Assembly: GCA_001689515.1 (NCBI GenBank)
Contig: LUJR01000044.1
Span: 1-36,076, forward strand
DNA from: Bacteroidales bacterium M7
Lineage (GTDB): Bacteria; Bacteroidota; Bacteroidia; Bacteroidales; Muribaculaceae
Direction of reading: 5' to 3'
Length of the DNA: 36,076 bases
The notes under the pieces were generated by a model. It ran no database searches. It saw only the letters and a list, made by a program, of their open reading frames with translations, and was not told where the DNA came from. The position numbers and the translations under genes were made by a program. Below are positions 1 to 9,151 of the stretch, piece after piece (position 1 is the first letter of the stretch; every line of letters begins with the position of its first letter).

Positions 1-14
1 CGGGGTTAATTTAA

Positions 15-42
15 CTGAGTTTTTCCATATGTTTCTACTCAG
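15..42 (-). terminator. weak hairpin downstream of recQ
   Basis: A 6-bp stem (CTGAGT 15-20 with ACTCAG 37-42) with a 16-nt loop lies just past the recQ stop at 51. The stem is short and no clear U-tract follows, so this is only a possible terminator. The remaining bases 1-14 are AT-rich contig edge with no gene. Confidence 0.25.
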
Positions 43-50
43 GATGTAGG

Positions 51-1973
51 TTATTTCTTGGGGCGGAGGGTGACGGTGCCGTCGGGGGTGATGGTGGCGG
101 CTTCGCGGTCGAGGAGAATGCGCACGGCGGCGATGACGGCTTCGCGGTGGACGGGACCGAGCTGGCTGACCATGTAGTCGATGGTGTGTCCTCCAGGCTG
201 GCTGGCGAGGTAGGTGACGGATTGCTCCACGTCGATGACAGCCGAGGGTTTGCGTCGGCTGCGGCATACGTCACACTGTCCGCAGTCAGCATCGGGCTTC
301 TCGCCGAAATATTCAAGCATCCCTATGACGCGGCAGCGGTCGGTGTCGAAGGCGAAGCGGCGCATGGCTGCAATGCGGTGTTCCATAACCTGCTTACGGT
401 GCTCGTAGACCTCCAGCGGCATATCCACATGCTTGGGAAGCACGCGTCGTATCGGCATATAGAGATAGGGTAATGTGCGTCGAGGTATGTAATGGACGGC
501 ATGAAGCCGTGTAAGCTCCAACAGAGCCTCATAGACGGCGTTCTCGGTCATCTGGCATCGTGAGGCTATCAATGACTCGGAGATGGCTATATAGTCCGCA
601 AAAAGCCCTGTATAGCTGCGTAGCAGGCATTGCAGCACCTTGTCCGCATTATCCGACAGCTCCATGTCATAAAGCTGATGCTTGTCAAGCAGCACCATCA
701 CACGTCCTCGCCCTCCGATTTCGTCGCTGTACTCTATGAATCCGGCGCGAGAGAGCAGCCTGAGCGCCGAGTGTGCCATCGTGGCGTTGAGATGAAATGT
801 AGTGATGAAACGGTTGAAGTCAAATTCATAGGTATGTCCCACGCCCTCGCCGACAGGTATGTTGGTGAAATTGCAAGCCAGCTCGTAGACCTTGCGTATG
901 AAATCCTTGGGCGGAAAGGCATCAGAGATGCGGCGCGAGAGTGTCGCCTTGTCATACGGAGCCACGAGCAGCACGGCGAAGGCATGCTTGCCGTCACGCC
1001 CGGCGCGTCCAGCCTCCTGATAGTATTCCTCAAGCGACGGCGGCAGGTCATAATGCACCACCGCCCTGACATCGGGCTTGTCGATGCCCATGCCGAAGGC
1101 ATTGGTAGCCACAATTACGCGGATTGAGCCATCTTTCCATCTGTTCTGTTTGTCAGCCTTGTCGGTCGGGTCGAGTCCGGCATGGTAGTAATCAGCACTG
1201 ATGCCATTATCTATAAGTGTACGGGCTATCTCCACCGTGCGTCGGCGAGAGCGGACATAGACTATTGCCGTGCCTGGCACTCCGCGGAGCACACGCAGCA
1301 GCGGCACCTCCTTGTGGGTGTCATAGCGCACTATGTAGCTGAGATTGTCACGGTGGAAGCTGCGGGCGTATATGCTCCGCTCCTTGAAGCAGAGCCGCTC
1401 CATGATGTCGTCAGCCACCTGCGGCGTGGCAGATGCTGTCAACGCCAACACTGGGGCGTCGGGAAACAGGCGGCGCACATCGGCTATGGCGAGATAGCTT
1501 GGGCGGAAGTCGTAGCCCCACTGCGATATGCAGTGTGCCTCGTCGACCACTATCATGCTGATGCGCAGCGATGACAGGGTGGCGATGAAAGTCTCTGATT
1601 TCAATTTTTCAGGCGATACGTAGAGCAGCTTCGCCTTGCCTGCATGGCAGCGATCAAGGGCGAGGTTGTGCTCGCGCAGCGTCATCCCCGAATAGAGGTA
1701 TGTGGCAGTGATGCCCACCTGACGCAGATTGTCCACCTGGTCCTTCATCAGGGAGATGAGTGGAGTGACCACCAGGGTCAGCCCTGGGAGCATCATTGCC
1801 GGCACCTGAAATGTAAGGCTCTTGCCTCCGCCTGTCGGCAGCAGCCCGAGCGTGTCGTGTCCCGACAGCACCGATGTGATTATCTCCTGCTGGAGCGGAC
1901 GGAATGAATCGTATCCCCAATATCGCTTGAGGACATCGTGCATGTCATCAGATGTGTAGGCTTGACAGCCCAT
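51..1973 (-). CDS. recQ: ATP-dependent DNA helicase RecQ
   Basis: 3'-5' superfamily 2 DNA helicase used in recombinational repair and stalled-fork processing in the cytoplasm. Visible motifs are the Q-motif region FRPLQQE (about 24-30), Walker A LPTGGGKS (45-52), DEAH (144-147) followed by the RecQ aromatic-loop sequence CISQWGYDFRPSY, and helicase motif VI around YYQEAGRAGRDG. The RQC zinc site is intact: C547, C564, C567 and C570, with the C-x16-C-x2-C-x2-C spacing. A winged-helix remnant follows; at 640 residues there is no obvious HRDC domain, a common short form. An internal Met (residue 11, MHDVLKRYWG) is an alternative start close to where many RecQ proteins begin. The ATG lies 3 nt after the recJ stop, so the two are almost certainly one transcript. 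Confidence 0.95.
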   Translation of the reverse strand: MGCQAYTSDDMHDVLKRYWGYDSFRPLQQEIITSVLSGHDTLGLLPTGGGKSLTFQVPAMMLPGLTLVVTPLISLMKDQVDNLRQVGITATYLYSGMTLREHNLALDRCHAGKAKLLYVSPEKLKSETFIATLSSLRISMIVVDEAHCISQWGYDFRPSYLAIADVRRLFPDAPVLALTASATPQVADDIMERLCFKERSIYARSFHRDNLSYIVRYDTHKEVPLLRVLRGVPGTAIVYVRSRRRTVEIARTLIDNGISADYYHAGLDPTDKADKQNRWKDGSIRVIVATNAFGMGIDKPDVRAVVHYDLPPSLEEYYQEAGRAGRDGKHAFAVLLVAPYDKATLSRRISDAFPPKDFIRKVYELACNFTNIPVGEGVGHTYEFDFNRFITTFHLNATMAHSALRLLSRAGFIEYSDEIGGRGRVMVLLDKHQLYDMELSDNADKVLQCLLRSYTGLFADYIAISESLIASRCQMTENAVYEALLELTRLHAVHYIPRRTLPYLYMPIRRVLPKHVDMPLEVYEHRKQVMEHRIAAMRRFAFDTDRCRVIGMLEYFGEKPDADCGQCDVCRSRRKPSAVIDVEQSVTYLASQPGGHTIDYMVSQLGPVHREAVIAAVRILLDREAATITPDGTVTLRPKK

Positions 1974-1976
1974 GAC

Positions 1977-3704
1977 TTACTCCTTAGGACGGATTTCCTT
2001 GATGAGAAATTGTATCGCCGAGTTGGAGCGCATGTGCTTGTTCTCCTCTATCGTGTAGCAGATGTCAAACGGCTTGCCGGCATGGATGTGGCCAAAGTGG
2101 CGCGCCATATTGAAGCCGATACCGTTGAACACCTTGCCCGATGTGGGATCCACAAGCTCCAGCTTGATGTGTTCGAGGTTTTTGCCGACGAGTTTGCTCG
2201 TGCCGAAGTCCGAGACATTTTCGGTGCAGAACACGGGCTTCTGGTTTCCTGGTCCGAATGGATTGAAGTGACGAAGTGTGCTGACAAACTCCGGGGTAAT
2301 CTGCGAGAATGTCACAACTGCGTCAATATAGAGCTGCGGTGTCAGTTGGTCAGGGGTGATGTTGCCACTGACATACTCCTCAAAGCGCCGGCGGAATTCA
2401 GGCACGTTTTCCTCCTTCATCGACAGCCCGACGGCATAGGGGTGTCCGCCGAAGTTTTCGAGTAGGTCGCGCACGCTGTCGGCGGCTTTGTAGACATCAA
2501 AGCCTTGCACTGACCGTGACGAGCCGGTGGCAAGTCCGTTGGCAAATGTCAGTACCACCACAGGCTTGTAATACAGCTCGGTCAGACGCGATGCAACGAT
2601 ACCTATGATGCCTTTGTGCCAGTCCTTGTTGTAGATGACTATAGACTTCTGTGATGCGAGGTCTTCGCTGTGCCCTTCGAGCAGCGCGTTAGCCTCCTCG
2701 GTAATGCGCTTGTCAAGCTCTTTGCGGTCCTGATTGTATTGGTCTATCGCCTTGGCACGGTCAAGCGCGTCCGCGCTGTCACGCGACACAAGAAGTTCCA
2801 CCGCTTCGCGTCCGCTCTGCATGCGTCCCGAAGCATTGATGCGCGGTCCGATCTTGAATATCAGGTCGCTGACGGTGATTTCCTTGCCGGTAAGCCCGCA
2901 AATGCGTATAATGCCGCGCAGACCCATATTAGGGTTGCTGTTTATGCGGCGCAGACCGTGATATGCCATGATGCGGTTTTCGCCCACCATCGGCACTATG
3001 TCGGCTGCAATGGATACTGCCACCAGGTCAAGCAGAGCATAGAGGTCTGAGGTATCAAGCCCATTGGATAATGCAAATGCCTGCATCAGCTTGAAGCCCA
3101 CACCGCATCCGCTCAGATGCGGAAATGGATAGCCCGAACCCTCGAGTTTGGGGTTGAGTATGGCTACCGCATCAGGCAGACGGTCGTCAGCCATGTGGTG
3201 GTCACAGATGATGAAGTCTATCCCCTTGGATTTGGCGTAGGCTATCTCATCGACCGCCTTGACTCCACAGTCGAGGATGATGATCAGTTTGACCCCGCTC
3301 TCAGCTGCCGCGTCTATAGCCTGGGTGCTTACGCCATAGCCCTCGTCGTAGCGAGTGGGGATATAATAATCTATGTTGGAGTAGAAGTTGCTCAGGTACT
3401 TGTACACGAGAGCCACGGCGGTGGTGCCGTCCACATCGTAGTCGCCGAATACCCTTATCTTCTCTTTTCGCCCCATTACGGAGTTTATACAGTCCACTGC
3501 TGCAGCCATACCGTCGAGGAGGAAGGGATCGTGCATATCACCGAGCGACGGATGAAAGAATCTTTCTGCCGCGTCAATGGTGGTAATGCCACGCTCCACC
3601 AGCAACTCGCTGATAGGCTGACAGTTGGCGAAGCGTTTGTCAAGCTCCGTCTCCTGCTTCTGCTGCTTGGATGTAAGGGGCACATAATTCCATGTCCTTG
3701 TCAT
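1977..3704 (-). CDS. recJ: single-stranded-DNA-specific 5'-3' exonuclease RecJ
   Basis: DHH-family exonuclease that degrades 5' ends of single-stranded DNA, typically the ends unwound by RecQ, in RecFOR recombination and mismatch or base-excision repair. The DHH core shows motif I DYDVDG (88-93) and the signature DHH (168-170). The DHHA1 half has RINASGRM (about 290) and GHPYAVGLSM (about 425), followed by an OB-like C-terminus. The 575-residue length is normal. It is the first gene of the pair with recQ, separated by 3 nt. That order fits the biochemical partnership, since RecQ unwinds and RecJ digests. The ATG at 3704 is the first Met and the protein begins as family members do. No strong promoter is visible in the 283 nt upstream; a lone TAAATTTG box on the minus strand at 3987-3994 is the best candidate. 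Confidence 0.95.
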   Translation of the reverse strand: MTRTWNYVPLTSKQQKQETELDKRFANCQPISELLVERGITTIDAAERFFHPSLGDMHDPFLLDGMAAAVDCINSVMGRKEKIRVFGDYDVDGTTAVALVYKYLSNFYSNIDYYIPTRYDEGYGVSTQAIDAAAESGVKLIIILDCGVKAVDEIAYAKSKGIDFIICDHHMADDRLPDAVAILNPKLEGSGYPFPHLSGCGVGFKLMQAFALSNGLDTSDLYALLDLVAVSIAADIVPMVGENRIMAYHGLRRINSNPNMGLRGIIRICGLTGKEITVSDLIFKIGPRINASGRMQSGREAVELLVSRDSADALDRAKAIDQYNQDRKELDKRITEEANALLEGHSEDLASQKSIVIYNKDWHKGIIGIVASRLTELYYKPVVVLTFANGLATGSSRSVQGFDVYKAADSVRDLLENFGGHPYAVGLSMKEENVPEFRRRFEEYVSGNITPDQLTPQLYIDAVVTFSQITPEFVSTLRHFNPFGPGNQKPVFCTENVSDFGTSKLVGKNLEHIKLELVDPTSGKVFNGIGFNMARHFGHIHAGKPFDICYTIEENKHMRSNSAIQFLIKEIRPKE

Positions 3705-4036
3705 TTATGTTGTTTTTTTATTTCCTCTTAGGTATGGCATCCGGAAACCAGCAATGGTTCCAGACCGCAAAAGTGACGCCTGTCCGAAACAATATGTCGG
3801 GGTTACATGGTCAAGTCGCGTCCTGTCATGCCGAAATGATGAGGGTAAGACAAGGAGATAAAGGATGCTTTTTTACATGCAAGTTATCCCGTGTAGTTCC
3901 GTATTAGATTATATGATGATAACTTACGGAGGTCCAGATGTGTAAGGTCGTGTTTACGGTACGTTGCTTCGTGACGATACTTTTTGCAAATTTAGCAAAA
4001 TTTCCGTTATATCTTCCATCGGTTATGTTAATAAAT
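3705..4036. other. intergenic region upstream of recJ
   Basis: This 332-nt stretch lies between the recJ start and the hairpin that ends the neighbouring peptidase transcript. Reading both strands I find no convincing gene. Short open frames here lack family resemblance and a plausible ribosome-binding context. The only regulatory hint is a minus-strand TAAATTTG at 3987-3994 without a matching -33 element. Confidence 0.4.
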
Positions 4037-4080
4037 AGCAATCCCGCGTCAGGCTTTGACACCTTTGACGCGGGATTGCT
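4037..4080 (-). terminator. strong hairpin terminator after the first PorU-like gene
   Basis: Perfect 15-bp inverted repeat, 4037-4051 (AGCAATCCCGCGTCA) with 4066-4080, and a 14-nt loop. It lies 43 nt past the stop of the minus-strand peptidase gene. The sequence beyond it on the minus strand is A/T-rich (ATTTATTAACATAA) without a clean U-run, so termination is inferred mostly from the stem and its position. Confidence 0.75.
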
Positions 4081-4123
4081 GATGACTCTTTTGCGGTGGC
4101 AGAGCTCCGCAAAGTGTAAAATT

Positions 4124-7100
4124 TTATTTTACAACTATAAATTCTACTGAGGGTGTTGAGCCGTGTACATTTCCGTCACGCAGCATTACATTGGCTTTGT
4201 ATCGTCCATCTGCTATCTTGCTGCCATTGGATGCTGTGAGATCCCATGTGCCAGCCGTTCCTATGCCCTTTGAGGAATAGACAGTATTGCCCGACATGTC
4301 GCGTACGATGAGAGTGAGCTCTGCGCTGTCGGAGATGTCTGCATCGGTCAGGCGGTAGCTCATCATGTCGCGGACGGGATTGTCATCTATAGCCAGTGTC
4401 GCGTTGAGGGCAGTGCTGATGACGGTGAAGTTGATGGTCTCAGTGGCTGTGTTGCCCGCATTGTCGCTGACAGTCAAGCTGATGGAGTGGCTGCCGTCTA
4501 CCAGATTGGATAGCGGATAGACGAGTTTCATGCCGTTGTCGGCAGAAGGGGTCATTCGTGACAGCACATTCTGAAGCTCGGTCGTGCCGTCAAGCACGAG
4601 CATGAGGTTGCTGTTGAGAGAGCCTGACACATCTATTCCGGTCTGGGCATCGTTGATGGTGGCATATACTGTAGGATTGGCTGATACAGCGGTGCCATCG
4701 CTGAATGTATCGGCGTTGTCCAGATATAGCTCGGTAATGGTCGGAGCTTCGGTGTCACCTGACTCAGGCGTGTCAACTTCCTTGACGGCAAGAGCTTTTG
4801 ATACTCCGGTGGCTACCTGGGTCTTGTCATCGGAGATGGCATATACACTGATACGGTTGCTGATGCCGGGCAGGTTGCCGGGGGGGATGGTGAATGTAGC
4901 TTCAAATACACCAGCCTTCACTGGCACATTGAATTTTGAAATCTGAGTGTCATCCCACTCCATATCCATCTGATTGAGTGTCGAATGCTCAGGTCCGTCA
5001 AGCACCGTGATGGTGGCAGTGCCGTTAAACTCCGAGTCTGCGGTGTCATTACCTATCGCAGAAATGCGTCCCTTGATGGTTACAGAGCTGAATGGCTCGA
5101 CGATTATGGATCCGTCCTCTACGGTGGCGTTGGAGGCAATCTCCTTGCCTGCGATTTCAGTAAGTGTGGCAGTGTGTGACAGACCTATGACAGGGAGTGC
5201 GGGGTCGCCTGAAAGGGCGTAGCATGCTGAGTTGACAGTCAGGTTGTCGTAATATGTAGCTGCCATGTTGTTGTCGCGCATTAAGGTGCGTTTTGTCGCA
5301 CGGTACACATCGCCTATATACATGCCTGGTTTGGCTGAATAGAGACGTTTTGTAAATTCCTGTACCAGCTGTAAGTTCTGCGCAGGGAACACTGAACGGC
5401 ATGCTGCCACTACAGCCAGCATGCCACCGTCGGCTTTGGCGGTGAAGTTATGTACCAGGCTGTTGTTATACCAGTCATAGGGGAAAGTGGAGCATGTTCC
5501 TAAGGCTGCAAACGGCTTGTAGTCATAGTAGTTGGACGCAATCAGCTGATTGTTCCATACTGGGAATGCGCTTTCGAAGGCATCTGCGCGTGAGTGGCCG
5601 ACGTAGGAGAAGAAGTATGAGCCGGCATTAAGCGCAGAGGCTATGTCGGTGTGTACCTGTGTGTCGCGGTCAGCGTTGTTCCCGTCATATAGCTCGGTGT
5701 ATATGTTGTCGATTATTCCTGCCGGATTGGCAGCGGCAGCAGTGCCACGGGCGTTGTAGGCATCTTCTGTAAACTGACGGCTGGCATCGCCGACCATAGT
5801 GAGGTGGTTGAAGTAGTCGGAGTCGCCAGGAAATCCCTTAAGGTAGTTCTCTATCTTGCTGACTGCTTGCTCTGCGTCAGCCTGGTTCATGGCGTCAATC
5901 ACACCTACTGCCACACTGGCGTACATCTGATGCGCACGATCGCCGGTAAAATCGTCGTTGACTATGCCGAAATAGTCGGCGAGAGCATAATTGCCGGTGG
6001 TTACATTGGTGAGATATGGGTCTTCAGCCTGATAGGTGATCATGTAGCCGTTGCCTGGGACTGCCATGTGCACATTGTCATGTGACATAGGTCCAAAAAG
6101 AAGCATGTAGCGGAACTTGCTCTTGTCGTCGACTATGATACGGTTGCCGTTGCTGTCATAGTACCATATGTTTTCATCGTCATATTGATAGGATGCGTCA
6201 GTGCTGCGACCGCGTTCGAAGAGCATTTTGGCAAAGAGGCGGTAAGCCATGGCATGTGGAGTGCCTGACCCGAACTCGTTGATGAGCTGGTCATGTGTGA
6301 CCACTCTTACATCCAGCCCCTGCTGTTCGCGGTGTATGTCGGCGAGTCTTTGTGCATGTGCTTTGAATGCGTCCACAGTGACAATCACCATGTCAGGTAC
6401 AGGATTGCTTCCGGTGCCTATGCCATGCAGGTTCTGAGATTCGACAGTTCCAACCATTTCGGGAGTATATTGGTCCTTCTGTGGGTCAAAAGCGATAAGT
6501 TTACGGCAGCCCTCCACAGCCTGGGTTCTGAAATCATATTTCCAGAAGGTTGAGGCGTTTTGAGGATGTATGCGCGCGATATTGGAGGGGTTGGAGACAT
6601 CCCATACTATAGGTGACGACGAGAGGGTCGATGCGGGCAGTGAACCTGATGCGGGAGCGTTCTTGTAGAGGGTCAGGCCTGTAGTGCCTGAATCAAACGT
6701 GTTGACCAGCATCAGCATCTGGGGTGTGCGCAGATAGTTGTTGCGCAGATACAGCACCATCTCGTCATGACGGGCTATCCAGTGGCTCAACGTGTGGTTG
6801 GAACCCGCGGAATTGGGTGTCTCTACGTTGATAATAAGCGGATTGGTGAGCTTGGCGGCATCCTCGCCTGTGGGATGTGTAATCAGGAAGCTGACATTGC
6901 TCCAGTTGGTGGCTCCGTGGAATCGGTATGGTTCAGACTGGGTATATGCGCTTCTGGCAATAGTGGCTTTTACGTCTGACAGCTGTATGTCGTCAGAGTT
7001 GAGCACAGTTGGTGTCAGCTTGAATGATGAGGTGCAGTTACGTGAACTCTCAAATCCATAACGGAGATTGATATTGCAGCGTGAATCGGTGTTACGCGCT

Positions 7101-7747
7101 GGGTCGGTGAGCTCAAAGGTATGTGTAATCTTATCTGTGCTCTGCTCTCCGACATAAAATGAACCGCCCTCTTCGGGATGGTGTTCCCGCCAACGTGAAT
7201 ATTGCATCGAGATGTGTGTAGTAGGCCATTTGCCGGTACTTTTTGAATAGACCTCAGTCATGCGGTCGTCTTCAGAGACAGCATCGGTCACGATGTAATA
7301 TGCATAGTCGCTGTACCGGTTTTCGGTGATGGTGAAAGTCGGCTTCTGGGGATATGCTGAATCTCCCTTTACGGTGATGCGGTATACGCCAGGGTTGTAG
7401 AAAAACAATTTTGCGTTGTCGCCGCTCCCTGTGCGATAGGTTTTCATTATCTCCAGATCATCGGGCGTTCCGGCATCGAGCTTGTTGTCATGCAGATCCG
7501 TGACGTTGAATCCGAGTATGCGTACATTGCTGATTGACGAGAAGCCCCATTGGCGCAGTTGTCCGGCAGTGAGCTGTTGCACACCGGCTTCCGTACAGCG
7601 GATTTTTACATATCTGCCTCCCGCCGCTGACAGCCTTGATGCCTGGGCGAAATGAGACTTGTCTACGGTAGCCGCTGTAGATGAGGTCATGGCTGTCGTA
7701 GTCAGTATGAGCGCGCAAGAAAGAGAGAATAGCTTTTGCGATAACAT
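4124..7747 (-). CDS. PorU-like C25 (gingipain-family) peptidase, paralogue 1
   Basis: Secreted cysteine peptidase of family C25. A signal peptide (about 1-26, ending STAA) is followed by an N-terminal beta-rich prodomain-like region, a caspase-like C25 domain (about 450-855), Ig-like modules, and a C-terminal type IX-style domain that starts near DNPVRDMMSYRL and ends in short beta strands. The candidate catalytic pair is H718 in YVGHSRADAF and C752 in ALGTCSTFPYD. The 34-residue spacing matches the His-Cys order of gingipains and PorU. PorU is the sortase that removes type IX C-terminal signals and attaches cargo to anionic LPS. This protein is one of two such paralogues in the window and is 46 residues longer than the other. 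It sits third in the rex-FAH operon, 57 nt after the FAH gene with no promoter between. Whether it is a second sortase or a cargo peptidase cannot be told from sequence alone. Confidence 0.82.
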   Translation of the reverse strand: MLSQKLFSLSCALILTTTAMTSSTAATVDKSHFAQASRLSAAGGRYVKIRCTEAGVQQLTAGQLRQWGFSSISNVRILGFNVTDLHDNKLDAGTPDDLEIMKTYRTGSGDNAKLFFYNPGVYRITVKGDSAYPQKPTFTITENRYSDYAYYIVTDAVSEDDRMTEVYSKSTGKWPTTHISMQYSRWREHHPEEGGSFYVGEQSTDKITHTFELTDPARNTDSRCNINLRYGFESSRNCTSSFKLTPTVLNSDDIQLSDVKATIARSAYTQSEPYRFHGATNWSNVSFLITHPTGEDAAKLTNPLIINVETPNSAGSNHTLSHWIARHDEMVLYLRNNYLRTPQMLMLVNTFDSGTTGLTLYKNAPASGSLPASTLSSSPIVWDVSNPSNIARIHPQNASTFWKYDFRTQAVEGCRKLIAFDPQKDQYTPEMVGTVESQNLHGIGTGSNPVPDMVIVTVDAFKAHAQRLADIHREQQGLDVRVVTHDQLINEFGSGTPHAMAYRLFAKMLFERGRSTDASYQYDDENIWYYDSNGNRIIVDDKSKFRYMLLFGPMSHDNVHMAVPGNGYMITYQAEDPYLTNVTTGNYALADYFGIVNDDFTGDRAHQMYASVAVGVIDAMNQADAEQAVSKIENYLKGFPGDSDYFNHLTMVGDASRQFTEDAYNARGTAAAANPAGIIDNIYTELYDGNNADRDTQVHTDIASALNAGSYFFSYVGHSRADAFESAFPVWNNQLIASNYYDYKPFAALGTCSTFPYDWYNNSLVHNFTAKADGGMLAVVAACRSVFPAQNLQLVQEFTKRLYSAKPGMYIGDVYRATKRTLMRDNNMAATYYDNLTVNSACYALSGDPALPVIGLSHTATLTEIAGKEIASNATVEDGSIIVEPFSSVTIKGRISAIGNDTADSEFNGTATITVLDGPEHSTLNQMDMEWDDTQISKFNVPVKAGVFEATFTIPPGNLPGISNRISVYAISDDKTQVATGVSKALAVKEVDTPESGDTEAPTITELYLDNADTFSDGTAVSANPTVYATINDAQTGIDVSGSLNSNLMLVLDGTTELQNVLSRMTPSADNGMKLVYPLSNLVDGSHSISLTVSDNAGNTATETINFTVISTALNATLAIDDNPVRDMMSYRLTDADISDSAELTLIVRDMSGNTVYSSKGIGTAGTWDLTASNGSKIADGRYKANVMLRDGNVHGSTPSVEFIVVK

Positions 7748-7804
7748 ATTGGTATTGAAATATCTTGTGTACTTGTTAGGTTTGGCTTATTGGTTTGGTG
7801 CGTT

Positions 7805-8371
7805 TCACTTGATTTTCACGCGGATGACCTCTTTGCCTCCCATGCTGCCTTCGATGATGTCATCGGGCACGATCGGGTGGTGTACAGGGCTGAGCATCGG
7901 GATGATGACATCGCCTGTTTTGAGGGTCACATAGCGTGAGGCGGCTTGCAGCGCCTCTCCCAGCCTGATTTCATCAGGCGTCCAGTTGGCATGGGTCTGC
8001 CTTATTGACATGGTTAGCGGCATGTCATGTAGCGGTTCCTGCCACTCGCCGAGGGTCAAGGCTCCGTCAAATGTAGACAGTAAGCCTATCGGCTGTCCGT
8101 TGTCTTGAAGTTCTTTTAGAAGATCTACCGGCACTGCCCAGGCTCCGAGTGTCATGCCGTCGATGTAGCGCATCGCAAACTTCGGGGCTATGTTCTTGCC
8201 GAGCCGTCCTATGCGGTATGCCGGACCGATGGCAAGTTCCCATGAGCTTTCAAATGGCGGAAGGAACACGGGCATCCCTGATGGGGTGACGGCAGAGTCC
8301 GGTATCAGTGAAAACAGTGCCGGATGAGTCACCGGTTGTCCCGGATGTCGGCTGAATACGAGAGCTTTCAT
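7805..8371 (-). CDS. FAH-fold protein, probably catalytically degenerate
   Basis: A 188-residue protein resembling the short fumarylacetoacetate hydrolase family of Bacteroidales. The recognisable core is RLGKNIAPKFAMRYIDGMTLG (about 56-76) and FDGALTLGEW (101-110). Active FAH enzymes bind a divalent metal through an E-x-E pair and a downstream Asp. Aligning by eye from the RLGKNI block puts A47, G49 and W78 at those three positions, so the metal site appears to be lost. Its ATG overlaps the rex stop codon (ATGA), which implies translational coupling to rex, and a PorU-like gene follows 57 nt later. It could be a non-catalytic binding or scaffold protein. The family call is moderate and the loss of ligands is inference from a manual alignment. 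Confidence 0.62.
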   Translation of the reverse strand: MKALVFSRHPGQPVTHPALFSLIPDSAVTPSGMPVFLPPFESSWELAIGPAYRIGRLGKNIAPKFAMRYIDGMTLGAWAVPVDLLKELQDNGQPIGLLSTFDGALTLGEWQEPLHDMPLTMSIRQTHANWTPDEIRLGEALQAASRYVTLKTGDVIIPMLSPVHHPIVPDDIIEGSMGGKEVIRVKIK

Positions 8372-9039
8372 CTGTCTGTGCCCTCCTTGGCATTGCTGGA
8401 AATCTTGAGCCGGTGGTACATCACCGCCAGATGGGCATAGATAGAGGTGTCCTGCACCACGATATCATCCCTGCTTACTATGCGGCAAGGAGTGAAATTC
8501 CATAGGGCGCGTATGCCGGCTTCGACCATGTGGTCGGCTACTGCCTGGGCATGCTCTACCGGAACGGCAAGGATGCCTATCTCGGCGTGGAAATCGTTGA
8601 CGAGATCGGCAAGCTGTTCGGGGAAATAGACGTTGACACCTGCCCGCTGGCTGCCGGCTACTGCCGGGTCAGTGTCGATTCCTGCCACTATGCGCAGACC
8701 GAAGCGTTGTAAGCCTCCGTCAGCGATCAGTGCTGCCCCGAGGCTGCCTACGCCAGCCATGATGGCATTGTGACTTTCGCGGAATCCGAGAAATTCTCCC
8801 AGGCGCGAGGCAAGGGCCTTGACTTCGTAACCGATGCGTGTCTTGCCCTTTATGCCGAGATATGAGAGGTCTTTGGCAATCTGCGAGGCATCCACATTTA
8901 TCTGCCGGGATATGGCAGTAGATGACACGAACTCCACTCCGTTGGAGTGCAGGCGGTCTATGTAAGCCAAATACCATGGAAGGCGGCTTAACGTAGGCTG
9001 CGGGAGCATTTCGTGCTGGATTGGAGTCTGAGGTGTCAT
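8368..9039 (-). CDS. rex: redox-sensing transcriptional repressor Rex
   Basis: Rex senses the NADH/NAD+ ratio and represses fermentation and respiratory genes when NADH is low. An N-terminal winged helix (about 17-75, with RLPWYLAYI, VSSTAISRQI and VDASQIAKDLSYLGI) is followed by a Rossmann domain with GVGSLG (96-101) and the family signatures WNFTP and YAHLAVM near the end. At 223 residues it is slightly long. The start is uncertain: the ATG at 9039 lies about 2 nt from the predicted transcription start, while Met11 (ATG at 9009, MLPQPTLSRLPWYL) matches where family members usually begin and would give a 30-nt leader. It is first in an operon with the FAH-fold gene (ATGA overlap) and a PorU-like gene. 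Confidence 0.95.
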   Translation of the reverse strand: MTPQTPIQHEMLPQPTLSRLPWYLAYIDRLHSNGVEFVSSTAISRQINVDASQIAKDLSYLGIKGKTRIGYEVKALASRLGEFLGFRESHNAIMAGVGSLGAALIADGGLQRFGLRIVAGIDTDPAVAGSQRAGVNVYFPEQLADLVNDFHAEIGILAVPVEHAQAVADHMVEAGIRALWNFTPCRIVSRDDIVVQDTSIYAHLAVMYHRLKISSNAKEGTDR

Positions 9040-9047
9040 AAAGCTAA

Positions 9048-9078
9048 CAAATTTACGCTTTTAATCTGTTATGACAAA
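9048..9078 (-). promoter_or_regulatory. Bacteroidetes-type promoter of the rex operon
   Basis: On the minus strand, TTTG (9075-9078), 19 nt, then TAAATTTG (9048-9055) matches the primary sigma consensus TTTG / TAnnTTTG. The predicted start is near 9041, only about 2 nt before the annotated rex ATG. Confidence 0.75.
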
Positions 9079-9151
9079 GGATGTTGGACGGATTTAAACA
9101 GAATTTACATTTGATAGCGTGCACCTTCTGTATTCACCACGTCCGTATCGG

